From an uncultured Pedobacter sp. (GTDB taxonomy: Bacteria > Bacteroidota > Bacteroidia > Sphingobacteriales > Sphingobacteriaceae), in NCBI RefSeq assembly GCF_946480185.1, contig NZ_CAMLIG010000023.1, forward strand, positions 1 through 62,196: a DNA stretch of 62,196 nt, in the 5' to 3' direction. Below, one piece after another: positions 16,803-26,800 of the stretch (its first letter is position 1; every line of letters begins with the position of its first letter). Under the pieces are notes generated by a model, which saw only the letters and a list, made by a program, of their open reading frames with translations, did not search any database and had not been told where the DNA came from. Position numbers and translations under genes: made by a program.

Positions 16803-19172
16803 ATGATTTATCCACAAAATAGTTTACATAAGCTGGGTTTTGATGATGTAAAAAACTCGATTAAAAGTTTATGTATGAGCGAGATGGGGCGAGGAATGGT
16901 GGATAAAATCCAGTTCATGAGCCAATATGACCAGATTAATAAATTTTTAAGACAAACAGCAGAGTTTAAAAATATTATTGAGAACGACCAGCCTTTACCC
17001 ATCCAAAGTTTTTATGACATCAAAAGACTGGCAGAAAAAGCCAAACTCGAAGGTGCTTTTTTAAATGAAGAAGAGGTTTTTCAAATTTATGTTTCACTGC
17101 AAACTGTTTTTGCAGTTATCAGATATTTTGAAGACAGGAACGGCATTTATCCAAACTTGGAAGCTTTGTTTGAGCATTTGCCGATAGAGAAAAGCATCAT
17201 TAGGCATATTGAAGCGGTAATTGACCCTAAAGGTAAAATGAAGCCAAATGCCTCGCGTTTGCTTTCTGATATCACCACAGCCATTGCAAAGGCAGAGCAA
17301 GAGGCCTTAAAGAAAATAGACCAGATTTATAAAAACGCACAAAGTAACAATTGGGTTGCCGATGGTAGCTTAACCATGCGTGAAGGCAGAATTTGCATCC
17401 CAATTTTAGCGGAGAATAAACGCAAAATGAAAGGTTTTGTGCATGACGAGTCTGCATCCGGGCAAACCGTTTATATTGAGCCAGAGGAAGTTTTTGCGCT
17501 CAACAATAAAATCCGTGATCTTGAATTTGAAAAGCGCCGTGAGGTGATACGCATTTTAACGGAACTTACTAACCAGCTGCGGCCTTATGTACCCATTATT
17601 TTTTCGTACCATAATTTTTTAACAAAGCTTGATTTTGTAAGGGCTAAAGCACTTTTTGCCATTCAAATTGATGCACAGATGCCATTTTTAGTCAATGAAG
17701 CTCGGTTAAAGTTAATTAATGCCCGACATCCTTTATTGCTGTTAAGCCATAAAGAAAGCGGAAAATCCGTAGTGCCTTTAAACGTTCATTTAGATGAAAA
17801 GGTGAGAATTTTACTGGTCTCTGGCCCGAATGCCGGAGGAAAATCAGTTGCGATGAAAACCGTGGGTTTATTACAGATTATGACACAGGCTGGTTTGTTA
17901 ATTCCGGCCGATGCTGAATCTGAAATCGGGATTTTTAAACAGCTTTTTGCTGATATCGGCGATGACCAATCCATTGAAAGTGATTTGAGTACTTATAGTG
18001 CGCATCTTTCCAAGATGAAGTATTTTACTGAGCATACTTCTGGCAAAACCCTAATTTTAATTGATGAGTTTGGAACCGGAACAGATCCCTTGTTTGGTGG
18101 CCCAATTGCCGAAGCGGTGTTGGAACAACTGAATCAAAAACGTTCTTTCGGGATGATTACCACGCATTACTCTAACCTAAAACTGTTTGCAAACAGTGCC
18201 GAAGGCTTAGAAAACGCTTCGATGGTTTTTGATAATGAACAGCTGCAGCCTATGTATATGCTGGAAATGGGAAAACCCGGCAGTTCTTATGCTTTTGAAA
18301 TTGCACAAAAAATAGGTTTATCAAAACATTTAATTGATTTGGCGAAGAGCAAAATCAGCGTACAGCAACGTAAAATTGATACGCTTTTGGTGGATTTGGA
18401 ACGTGATAAAAAAGAGGTGTTTGATACCAAACTTTCTTTAGAAAAGCAGCAACGTAAATACCAATTGCTTTTAGCTGAAAACGAAAAACTGAAAGCCTAT
18501 TATGATGAAAACAAACGTAACCTGATACGGGAAGCAAAAACCGAAGCGCAACAGATTATTAAGAATGCCAACAAACTGGTAGAAAACACCATTGCGGGCA
18601 TTAAGGAATCAAAAGCGGACAAAACCACCACGCAGGAACTAAGGGCAAGTTTAAACAATGCTTTGAAAGCCAACGAAGTAAAACCACAAGCGCCAAGCAA
18701 ACAACAGCAAAAGGAAGTTGAAGAAATTGAAGTAGGCGATTGGGTTAAAATACCCGATTCCGAAAATTTAGTTCAAGTGCTGGAAATTGCAAAAGATAAT
18801 TTAATTGTTGCTTTTGGCGAGTTACGCTCGGTAATTAAAAAGAAAAAAGTGGTTAAGGTTTCCAATAAAAGTGTGCCTAAAGCAATCAAGCGCTTTGGTA
18901 CTTCTGGCTATATAGAATCTTCTGCAAGTTTTTCGGCAGAGATTGATGTGCGAGGAAAAAGGGGAGAAGACGCCTTGGCCGAAATTGAACGCTATTTTGA
19001 TAGGGCAGTAATGTTCGGGTTTACTTCTTTTAAGGTAATACACGGCAAAGGTGATGGCATTCTTAGAAAATTGATCCGTAATTACCTGAAAAACTATCCT
19101 CAGGTAGCTAAAATGGAAGATGAGCATGCGGATAGAGGAGGGGATGGAATTACTTATGTTTATTTGAATTGA
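16803..19172 (+). CDS. mutS2: MutS2, DNA/ribosome-acting MutS paralogue with Smr domain
   Basis: The 789-residue protein has the MutS2 order: an N-terminal lever/core region with a long coiled coil, and an ABC-type ATPase with Walker A GPNAGGKS (about residues 341-348) and Walker B TLILIDEFGTGTDP (about 416-429). A second coiled coil runs over about 500-620, followed by a KOW-like barrel (EVGDWVKIPDSENLVQVLEI), then the C-terminal Smr nuclease domain with DVRGKR (about 714) and HGKGDG. It lacks the mismatch-recognition domain of MutS1, as expected. Known roles of the family are suppression of recombination and, in Bacillus, rescue of collided ribosomes. All motifs appear intact. It is probably monocistronic. 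Confidence 0.94.
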   Translation: MIYPQNSLHKLGFDDVKNSIKSLCMSEMGRGMVDKIQFMSQYDQINKFLRQTAEFKNIIENDQPLPIQSFYDIKRLAEKAKLEGAFLNEEEVFQIYVSLQTVFAVIRYFEDRNGIYPNLEALFEHLPIEKSIIRHIEAVIDPKGKMKPNASRLLSDITTAIAKAEQEALKKIDQIYKNAQSNNWVADGSLTMREGRICIPILAENKRKMKGFVHDESASGQTVYIEPEEVFALNNKIRDLEFEKRREVIRILTELTNQLRPYVPIIFSYHNFLTKLDFVRAKALFAIQIDAQMPFLVNEARLKLINARHPLLLLSHKESGKSVVPLNVHLDEKVRILLVSGPNAGGKSVAMKTVGLLQIMTQAGLLIPADAESEIGIFKQLFADIGDDQSIESDLSTYSAHLSKMKYFTEHTSGKTLILIDEFGTGTDPLFGGPIAEAVLEQLNQKRSFGMITTHYSNLKLFANSAEGLENASMVFDNEQLQPMYMLEMGKPGSSYAFEIAQKIGLSKHLIDLAKSKISVQQRKIDTLLVDLERDKKEVFDTKLSLEKQQRKYQLLLAENEKLKAYYDENKRNLIREAKTEAQQIIKNANKLVENTIAGIKESKADKTTTQELRASLNNALKANEVKPQAPSKQQQKEVEEIEVGDWVKIPDSENLVQVLEIAKDNLIVAFGELRSVIKKKKVVKVSNKSVPKAIKRFGTSGYIESSASFSAEIDVRGKRGEDALAEIERYFDRAVMFGFTSFKVIHGKGDGILRKLIRNYLKNYPQVAKMEDEHADRGGDGITYVYLN

Positions 19173-19375
19173 TCTTGTTAAAGAATGTTTTTGGGTTTTA
19201 ATATTGATTATTAAAGGAGTTGTATAGGAAAAATATATCACATAGACTTTCATTTTTCTTATCAAGAATTGGACTTTTATGAAGTACTTACAATGATCAA
19301 TAAGAAATGCATTGGGAAAATCTAAAACTATAATACAGGAATTATTCTCTCCTTCATTCATTAAAAAAAATCTCG

Positions 19376-19383
19376 TATTTTTG
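19376..19383 (+). promoter_or_regulatory. Candidate -7 element for the thrS-infC-rpmI-rplT unit
   Basis: TATTTTTG fits TANNTTTG exactly and is followed by CACC, a common start context in this phylum. It leaves a leader of about 70 nt before thrS. No T-box or other clear riboswitch is visible in that leader. Confidence 0.55.
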
Positions 19384-19456
19384 CACCTCAATTAAAAACG
19401 CTCATTTGTATAAGCGTACGTTAAATATTTTTTACAAATAAAAATCATAATTGTAG

Positions 19457-21382
19457 ATGATTAAAATTACACTTCCTGATGGTTCAATGCGGGATTATGA
19501 AAAAGGAACCAATGCGCATCAGGTAGCGCTTTCAATATCTGAAGGTTTAGCTCGTAATGTTTTAGCGGCAGAAGTTAACGGAAAAGTGGTGGATTCATCA
19601 ATGCCTATTGATGAAGATGCAAGCGTTAAGCTATTAACTTGGAATGATACCAACGGAAAATCAACTTTCTGGCATTCATCTGCTCATTTATTGGCAGAGG
19701 CTTTAGAGGCACTTTATCCGGGAACAAAATTCGGTATTGGGCCGGCAATTGAAACCGGTTTTTATTACGATGTTGATTTCGGTGACAGAGAGTTTTCTTC
19801 CGACGATTTCAAAAAAATTGAGGATAAGGTTTTAGAATTAGCCAGAACCAAATCAGAATATGTAAAAGAATCCGTAAGCAAAGCGGATGCGATTAAATAT
19901 TTTGAGGAAAAAGGTGATGAATATAAACTAGATCTGCTTAAAGATTTGGAAGACGGAAAAATTACTTTTTATACCCAAGGCAATTTTACCGATTTATGCC
20001 GTGGTCCACACATTCCAAATACTAGTTTTATAAAAGCTGTAAAACTGATGAATGTTGCCGGAGCATATTGGCGAGGCGACGAAAGTAGAAAACAATTGAC
20101 CCGTATTTACGGCGTAACTTTCCCTAAACAAAGTGAGCTTACAGAATATCTTCACATGATTGAGGAAGCTAAAAAGCGTGATCACCGTAAATTGGGTAAA
20201 GAACTGGAGCTGTTTGCTTTCTCTGAAAAAGTAGGAATGGGTTTGCCATTATGGTTGCCTAAAGGAACAGCCTTGCGTGAGCGCTTGGTTAATTTTTTAC
20301 AGAAAGCACAACAAAAAGCAGGTTACGAGCAAGTGATTACGCCGCATATCGGGCATAAAAATTTATACGTTACCTCCGGCCATTATGATAAATACGGAGC
20401 AGATTCTTTTCAGCCGATAAAAACACCGCAAGAAGGAGAGGAGTTTTTCTTGAAACCAATGAACTGCCCTCACCACTGCGAGATCTACAAAACAAAACCG
20501 CGTTCTTATAAGGATTTACCAATTAGGTTGGCAGAGTTCGGAACAGTTTACCGTTATGAGCAAAGTGGCGAATTACACGGCTTAACCCGTGTTAGAGGAT
20601 TCACGCAGGATGATGCGCATTTATTTTGCCGTCCAGACCAGGTAAAGGACGAGTTTAAAAAAGTAATTGATTTGGTTTTATACGTTTTTAAAGCCTTGGG
20701 CTTTGAGAATTATACTGCACAAATTTCTTTACGCGACCCAAATAACAAAGCCAAATACATTGGTACTGATGAAAACTGGGAACTTGCGGAAGCCGCTATT
20801 ATTGAGGCGGCGGCAGAAAAAGGTTTAAACACTGTTGTGGAATTAGGCGAAGCTGCTTTTTACGGACCAAAGCTCGACTTTATGGTTAAAGATGCTTTGG
20901 GCAGAAAGTGGCAGTTAGGAACTATTCAGGTAGACTATAATTTGCCAGAACGTTTCGAACTGGAATATACTGGCAGTGACAACCAGAAACACCGTCCGGT
21001 AATGATTCACCGAGCGCCATTTGGTTCTTTAGAGCGTTTTGTAGCTGTATTGATTGAACATTGCGCAGGTAACTTCCCTTTATGGTTAACTCCGGAACAG
21101 TTTATAGTTTTACCTATTTCTGAAAAATATGAGGAATATGGAAAAAAAGTTTTAGAATCACTTAATAATTCCGATATTCGCGGACTAATTGACTTTCGGG
21201 ATGAGAAAATCGGACGAAAAATTAGGGATGCCGAAGTCAAGAAGATTCCTTTTATGTTGATTATAGGGGAGAAAGAGATGGAGGATGGTACGGTTTCTGT
21301 AAGAAAACATGGCGAAGGTGACCAGGGAAGCATGAGTATAGAAGAGTTTAGCAGTCATCTTCAAAAAGAAATTTTAGTTTAA
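19457..21382 (+). CDS. thrS: Threonine-tRNA ligase
   Basis: This 641-residue class II synthetase charges tRNA-Thr. The N-terminal TGS domain ([20 protein letters not shown]) is followed by the editing domain with the zinc-type motif [11 protein letters not shown] and the downstream [10 protein letters not shown]. The catalytic core shows motif 2 with the zinc Cys in [14 protein letters not shown] (about residue 337), [20 protein letters not shown], and TQDDAHLF. Motif 3 is [18 protein letters not shown], and the anticodon-binding domain ends the protein. Length and motifs are complete. It heads a unit with infC, rpmI and rplT, the order conserved across many bacteria, with the infC start 22 bp downstream. 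Confidence 0.96.
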   Translation: MIKITLPDGSMRDYEKGTNAHQVALSISEGLARNVLAAEVNGKVVDSSMPIDEDASVKLLTWNDTNGKSTFWHSSAHLLAEALEALYPGTKFGIGPAIETGFYYDVDFGDREFSSDDFKKIEDKVLELARTKSEYVKESVSKADAIKYFEEKGDEYKLDLLKDLEDGKITFYTQGNFTDLCRGPHIPNTSFIKAVKLMNVAGAYWRGDESRKQLTRIYGVTFPKQSELTEYLHMIEEAKKRDHRKLGKELELFAFSEKVGMGLPLWLPKGTALRERLVNFLQKAQQKAGYEQVITPHIGHKNLYVTSGHYDKYGADSFQPIKTPQEGEEFFLKPMNCPHHCEIYKTKPRSYKDLPIRLAEFGTVYRYEQSGELHGLTRVRGFTQDDAHLFCRPDQVKDEFKKVIDLVLYVFKALGFENYTAQISLRDPNNKAKYIGTDENWELAEAAIIEAAAEKGLNTVVELGEAAFYGPKLDFMVKDALGRKWQLGTIQVDYNLPERFELEYTGSDNQKHRPVMIHRAPFGSLERFVAVLIEHCAGNFPLWLTPEQFIVLPISEKYEEYGKKVLESLNNSDIRGLIDFRDEKIGRKIRDAEVKKIPFMLIIGEKEMEDGTVSVRKHGEGDQGSMSIEEFSSHLQKEILV

Positions 21383-21393
21383 ATAATAAAGAT

Positions 21394-21407
21394 GGAGGAC
21401 AATCATT
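21394..21407 (+). promoter_or_regulatory. Strong Shine-Dalgarno site placing an AUU start on infC
   Basis: GGAGGA at 21394-21399 is followed after 5 bases by ATT at 21405. In-frame TTG at 21417 is 17 bases away, too far for this ribosome site. Most genes in this window have no Shine-Dalgarno sequence, so this one stands out and decides the start. Confidence 0.75.
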
Positions 21408-21959
21408 AGACCTAAATTGAATCCGAATAGAAGCAGAAGAACAACTGAGCCCGCTCATAATATCAATAAGCGTATTAGAGCAAGGGAGGTAAGGGTAGTA
21501 GGAGAGGATATAGAGCAAGGAGTTTACCCTATTGAAAAAGCATTGGCAATGGCAGATGAGATGGATCTTGACTTAGTTGAGATTTCACCTAACGCCAATC
21601 CTCCGGTATGTAAAATCGTTGATTACAATAAGTTTGTTTACGAGCAAAAGAAAAAGCTGAAAGAAATTAAAGCCAATGCTAAGCAAACTGTAATTAAGGA
21701 AATTAGATTTGGTCCTAATACCAATGACCATGATTTTCAATTTAAATTAAAACATGCGATATCTTTTTTAGAGAACGGTGAGAAGGTAAGAGCTTACGTT
21801 CACTTTAAAGGAAGAGCCATTGTTTATAAAGAACAGGGAGAAATTTTATTGTTAAAATTTGCCCAAGCTTTAGAAGACGTAGGAAAAGTAGAACTATTAC
21901 CTAAATTAGAAGGTAAACGCATGTTCTTAACAGTAGCGCCTAAAACGGGAAAAAATTAA
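21405..21959 (+). CDS. infC: Translation initiation factor IF-3, AUU start
   Basis: IF-3 binds the 30S subunit, keeps subunits apart and proofreads the start codon and initiator tRNA. The 184-residue product begins [12 protein letters not shown] if ATT at 21405 is the start. The N-domain follows with [20 protein letters not shown], then the Lys-rich linker ([16 protein letters not shown]), and the C-domain with [20 protein letters not shown] and [19 protein letters not shown]. No ATG occurs near the expected start; a TTG at 21417 is the only other candidate. An AUU start is the classical means by which IF-3 represses its own translation, and here it is supported by the Shine-Dalgarno placement. 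Confidence 0.92.
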   Translation: MRPKLNPNRSRRTTEPAHNINKRIRAREVRVVGEDIEQGVYPIEKALAMADEMDLDLVEISPNANPPVCKIVDYNKFVYEQKKKLKEIKANAKQTVIKEIRFGPNTNDHDFQFKLKHAISFLENGEKVRAYVHFKGRAIVYKEQGEILLLKFAQALEDVGKVELLPKLEGKRMFLTVAPKTGKN

Positions 21960-21989
21960 TATAAACAGGTTAAATTAACAAGCATTATT

Positions 21990-22190
21990 ATGCCAAAAAT
22001 GAAAACCAATTCTAGTGCAAAAAAGCGTTTCTCGCTTACTGGAACCGGTAAAATCAAAAGAAAGGATGCCTACAAAAGTCACATCCTAACAAAAAAGACG
22101 ACAAAGCAAAAACGTAACTTAACTACTACCAGCTATGTATCAGATGGTGATTTAGGAAATGTTAGACGTATGCTTTGCATCGGAAAGTAA
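21990..22190 (+). CDS. rpmI: 50S ribosomal protein L35
   Basis: This 66-residue basic protein shows the L35 pattern [20 protein letters not shown], then [20 protein letters not shown], and a C-terminal RRMLCIGK. It is a structural part of the large subunit. It lies 30 bp after infC and 73 bp before rplT, the normal gene order. The length is normal. Confidence 0.96.
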   Translation: MPKMKTNSSAKKRFSLTGTGKIKRKDAYKSHILTKKTTKQKRNLTTTSYVSDGDLGNVRRMLCIGK

Positions 22191-22263
22191 TTAAATATTA
22201 ACCAGGGATTGGGTTTAAGTATCAGTTTATAACTGGCCACCTCTTACCAAAAACAATTAAATT

Positions 22264-22608
22264 ATGCCACGTTCGGTTAACGCAGTAGCGTCAAGAAGAA
22301 GAAGAAAAAAGGTCCTGAAATTAGCCAGAGGTTACTGGGGATCAAGAAGCAAGGTTTTTACCATTGCTAAAAATACTGTTGAAAAAGGTTTACAATACGC
22401 TTTCAGAGACAGAAAAGTTAAGAAAAGAGAATTCAGAGGATTATGGATACAACGTATCAACGCGGCTAGCCGTGAACACGGAATGTCTTACTCTCAATTC
22501 ATTGGAAAAGTTGCTGCTAAAAACATTGGTCTAAACAGAAAAGTTTTGGCTGATTTAGCAATGAACGATCCAAAAGCTTTTGCAGCTATTGTTGATGCAG
22601 TAAAGTAA
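22264..22608 (+). CDS. rplT: 50S ribosomal protein L20
   Basis: This 114-residue assembly protein of the large subunit starts [20 protein letters not shown], followed by [40 protein letters not shown] and the [18 protein letters not shown] end. In several bacteria L20 represses this operon by binding a leader before rpmI or rplT. The 73-bp gap at 22191-22263 is where such a site could be, but I see no clear rRNA mimic. The unit ends with the terminator at 22631. Confidence 0.96.
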   Translation: MPRSVNAVASRRRRKKVLKLARGYWGSRSKVFTIAKNTVEKGLQYAFRDRKVKKREFRGLWIQRINAASREHGMSYSQFIGKVAAKNIGLNRKVLADLAMNDPKAFAAIVDAVK

Positions 22609-22630
22609 ACAGAGAATACCGTTTTAGTAA

Positions 22631-22660
22631 AAAAGGAGCTTAGCAATAAGCTCCTTTTTT
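22631..22660 (+). terminator. Rho-independent terminator of the infC-rpmI-rplT unit
   Basis: The arms AAAAAGGAGCTTA and TAAGCTCCTTTTTT pair perfectly around a GCAA loop, with the T tract following, 23 bp after the rplT stop. Confidence 0.92.
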
Positions 22661-23289
22661 CGTTTTATAGGTTTTAAAAATAAAATACTTAGTGTAAAAA
22701 AGTCTTTAATATCTATTTTTAAAACAAAAAAGATATTTCTTTTAAACCTACAGAGTTAGTTAATTAAATAGACTTAATTTAGAGCGCCTGAGCTTTCTGT
22801 TTGTCTTCTTCATTATTATGTACTAGAAAAAGACAGAAATACGTTTAAGTCGTTTTAAAATGCCTCTCAAATAAAAATGATTTTGTGTTGCATTTTTGCA
22901 GTATTAAAAAGCACAAGAAATGCCTTCTTTGTAGCTTCTTCGTACCATGTTCGCTACCTGTTCGCAAAAAGCACCTGTTTTGCGAAGGTGGTACAAACAT
23001 TTTGCGAAGGATTAGCGAACAAATGGTTTTTAAAACTATTCATCAGTAAGGCTGGTTTTTTTAGCACTTAGTGTATTTTAGCTATGTGTTTAATTTTAGC
23101 TCTACTTTGTTTTTCTCGTATGGATCTGGAGGTATTTACCGTGAGGATTGATGTGGTGAAAAGAGAACTAAGTTGATGCTGAGCAGGCCTGTCATGTGAA
23201 TATTACAAGCGATATAAAATTTGATTGGGAATCTATCGTTATTAACGAAATAATGTTTTATTTTAGATAACCAATTAGTTAAAACAAAT
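22661..23289. other. 629-bp intergenic region with a structured core
   Basis: No convincing gene is present. A 64-codon frame at 22877-23071 runs through the inverted repeats and is not protein-like. The flanks are AT-rich, and the core at 22940-23020 carries nested inverted and direct repeats (listed separately). A TGCATTTTTGCA stretch at about 22889 resembles a -7 region, so a small RNA is possible but unproved. Confidence 0.5.
22949..23020. repeat. Nested inverted and direct repeats
   Basis: Outer arms of 21 bp (GTTCGCTACCTGTTCGCAAAA at 22949 and its partner at 23000-23020) match at 18 of 21 positions. Inside, TTTTGCGAAGG occurs twice at 22978 and 23000, a 22-bp period, and TTCGCAAAA at 22961 can pair with either copy. 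The element can therefore fold in two alternative ways. Confidence 0.7.
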
Positions 23290-23721
23290 ATGAAAAGGAC
23301 AATCATTTTAATGGCGTTTTTTTTTGCTACGGCAACAGTTTTTGCACAGTCAGCTGATGCAATTGTAGGGAAATGGCTAAATAAAGACGGAGATGCGCAT
23401 ATCCAAATTTATAAGACGGGCAATAAGTTTAACGGAAAGTTAGTTTGGCTCAAAAACCCGAACAACGAACAAGGAAAAGCTAAAATGGATGTCCATAATC
23501 CAGATGTTAAATTGCGTGGAAGGGCACTGTGGGGATTAGAGATTTTAAAAGGTTTTTCTTTTGATGATGGCGCTTGGGAAGATGGAACTATATACGATCC
23601 CAAATCAGGGAAGACTTACAGTTGTAAGATGACCATGAACGGCAATGACAAATTAAATGTGAGGGGTTATATTGGGATTTCTTTAATTGGCCGTACCGAT
23701 GTATGGACACGAGTGAAATAG
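23290..23721 (+). CDS. DUF2147 domain secreted protein
   Basis: This 143-residue protein has a cleavable signal peptide (TIILMAFFFATATVFAQ) and then a single DUF2147 beta-barrel-like domain: AIVGKWLNKDGDAHIQIYK, KFNGKLVWLKNPN, MDVHNPDVKLRGRALWGLEI, WEDGTIYDPKSGKTYSCKMT and LNVRGYIGISLIGRTDVWTR. The GGxIYDPxxGKxY and RGYIG motifs identify the family, whose function is unknown. It has its own terminator and no operon partner. The length is normal. Confidence 0.88.
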   Translation: MKRTIILMAFFFATATVFAQSADAIVGKWLNKDGDAHIQIYKTGNKFNGKLVWLKNPNNEQGKAKMDVHNPDVKLRGRALWGLEILKGFSFDDGAWEDGTIYDPKSGKTYSCKMTMNGNDKLNVRGYIGISLIGRTDVWTRVK

Positions 23722-23742
23722 ATTTTAGACGAAAATAAACGA

Positions 23743-23770
23743 GGCCTCAGTCGTTAACTGGGGCTTTTTT
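23743..23770 (+). terminator. Rho-independent terminator after the DUF2147 gene
   Basis: The arms GCCTCAGT and ACTGGGGC pair with one G-T wobble around a short loop and lead into TTTTTT. Confidence 0.8.
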
Positions 23771-23899
23771 ACGCAATACCATTTGCTATGGATATGGGCA
23801 ATGTTAATATTGGTTAATTTTTTTATAATCCAAATATTTCTGCTGTACTTACTAAACCAATAATCAATTATATAGTCATACAAAGCTGGCTAACTTACG

Positions 23900-26800
23900 A
23901 TGTTTAAAATTTTCCTTAAAGGATTTGTATTTTTATTGTTTTTATCTTTAGGACTTCGTGTTTTTGGACAGGGAGCTTCTAATAAAGGAACGGATTTTTG
24001 GTTGGGTTACGGCAAGCACATCAGCGTTGGGCAAATGGTGGTTTATATCACTTCAGATGTTGCAACCACCGCAACGGTGTCTATTGCAAATCTTAATTTT
24101 AGTCAAACAGTAACTGTTCCGGCAAATGGTATTGTTTCGGTAGATATTCCCACAGCTGCACATTTAGCAAATGATGGATTCTCACCAAACGGAATTCACA
24201 TCACCTCACTAAAGCCAATAATTGTATATGCGCATATTTATGCAAATTCAGTTTCTGGGGCTACATTGGTTTTGCCGGTTAATGCCTTAGGAAAAGATTA
24301 TTACTCTATAAATTACAAGCAGATTTCGAATTCTAACGATGCAGTTTCGTGGTTTTTTGTAATTGCAGTAGAAGATAGTACACAGGTTGAAATAACACCT
24401 AGTCAAAACACGGCCGGCGGTTGGGCGGCAAATACCAGTCATATTGTTAAGCTCAATAAAGGGGAGATTTATAATGTATTGGGTACCTATACAAATGTTG
24501 TTAAAAATTCTTCCGGAGCTGATTTAACAGGGTCTCGTGTAAAATCAGTTTCTTCTAATGGCAGTTGCAAAAAGATAGCGGTATTTTCTGGAAGCAGCAA
24601 AATCAGCATCAACTGTCTTAGCTATACTCTCAATTCTAATCCAGGATCAGCTGATAATTTATTTCAACAAGCTTATCCTACGGATACTTGGGGCAAAAAC
24701 TTTATTACTGTGCCACAAAGAGACCGTGATTTTGTAATTTACCGTATTTGTAAGTCAGATCCTGCAGCCGTTGTAAAGCTTAACGGAAACATTATTCCTG
24801 CAAGTTCGTTTACCAGTGGATTTTATTATGATTTTTCCTCGACGGGTGTTGAACAAATTTCTTCTGATCTGCCCATACAAGTGGCTCAATATGCCGTAAC
24901 ACAAGGGAAAGGGATAGGATGTAATGGGGTAAGCGGTGATGTTGGTGATCCAGAAATGATTTACTTGAATCCGCTGGAGCAAACCTTGACAAAAATTACA
25001 ATGTATTCTACCCCTAGGTATCAAATACTAAAGCATTTTATTAACGTTGTGATTAAAAATGAGGGTGTAGCTTCGTTTACTGTGGATGGTTTGTCCGTTT
25101 CTTCGCAATTTTTGCCGGTACCTAATAATACTGGATATTCTTATGCGCAAATTTCCGTTACAGAAGGAACGCATAATTTAAGTTCGGATATTGGCTTTAA
25201 CGCAATTGCCTATGGGTTTGGTGGTGCAGAATCTTACGGTTATGCTGCCGGTGCAAATTTGACAGCTTTTGGAATTGATCCGTTAGTGGAAGGCACAACC
25301 GATAAAACTGTGCAAACCGGATGCGTAGGAGTACCGTATGATCTAACTTTGAAATTGCCTTACCAGGCATCACAACTTCAGTTTGATAGTGGGGACGGAA
25401 ATGGTTTAAAAATAATCTCATTAAACCCTCTACCAGATATTGTTAAAGATGGCAAAACCACTTACGTTTACTCTTTAATTCCGCAAATTACTTATTCTAA
25501 GGACAGTACCTACAGCTACAAAGTTGTAACTACCAAGCCATCGGCCGATGCCTGTGGTTCTGGAGACGAATTTTTGTTCGATTTTATCATCAACCCAAAG
25601 CCGGTAGCAGATTTTACAACGGCTTCCCAAGCTTGTGTTGATAATCCAATCAGCTTTCAGGCTGCTAAAATCCCTAACCAAACTATTACAGAATACTTGT
25701 GGGATTTTAATGGCGAAGGAACAGCCAATACAGAAAGTACGACACATACTTATACTACACCGGGAATAAAGAAAAATAAGTTATCCGTTAAATCCGATGA
25801 CGGTTGTTGGTCTGATGTGAAGGAAGTAGATGTTGAGGTGGTTGCTCTTCCTGTAGCCGATTTTTCGCAACAAAGCATCACCTGTGTTGGCGGAGATATT
25901 CAGTTTACGGATAAATCTACAAGTGCAAGCAATAATATCACTAAATGGGAATGGGATTTTGGAGATTCTGTGTCAAATTCAAATACTTCAACATTACAAA
26001 ATCCCATACATAATTTTAGCAAGGTTAAAACTTATAATGTGAGCTTAAAAGTAACTACTGATTTGGGTTGCGAAAACTTGATAAAAAAACAAGTTGTGGT
26101 TCATCCATTACCGCTTGCGGATTTTGATATGCCTGATATTTGTTTGAGCGATGCTTCTGCTGGATTTACTAATCAATCAACCGTGGCGGATGGATCAACA
26201 ATGACTTATGCCTGGGATTTTGGAGATAATAACGCTAACGCTGGAAATCCTAACACATCAACAGCCACAAGCCCTACGCATAGATATACTAGGGCAGACA
26301 TTTATCAAGTTACTTTAACCGCAACAAGTACAACTGGCTGTTCAACAACTATCACCAAAACTTTTACGGTGAACGGGAGTACACCAAAATCTAAGTTTGC
26401 GGTGCAAAATGAAAACAATTTGTGTAGCGATCAGGCTGTGATTTTTGAAGATTTAGCATCAGTTGATTTTGGAGAGATCACCAAAATTGAATGGATTTAC
26501 GATGATTCTAAACCTGCAGAAATGGAAACAGATGATAAACCCGCTACAAGTTTAGAGCGTACTGCTGGTCCTAAATTGTACAAACATGCTTATCCTTCAT
26601 TTTTCTCTCCAGCACAAAAAACAGTAAACGTTTCAATGAAGGTTTATTCTGGCATTAGCTGTGCCAGCACTTTCACAAAAACCATCACATTAAAAGCTAT
26701 CCCAAAAGCAGATTTTATATTACCTGATGCTTGCTTGGTTAATGGCGAATCCGTTTTTGCAAATCAGTCAACTTTTGTGGGAAGTGATGCAGGCTTAACT

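Noticed and set aside
18822..19391. 189-codon minus-strand open frame
   Set aside because: It is largely antisense to the 3' end of mutS2, whose Smr domain is intact in the plus frame, and it shows no domain.
19384..19456. T-box or riboswitch in the thrS leader
   Set aside because: The leader is only about 70 nt and AT-rich, with no specifier stem or antiterminator sequence.
22877..23071. 64-codon open frame
   Set aside because: It runs straight through the nested inverted repeats and its product reflects the repeat sequence, not a protein.
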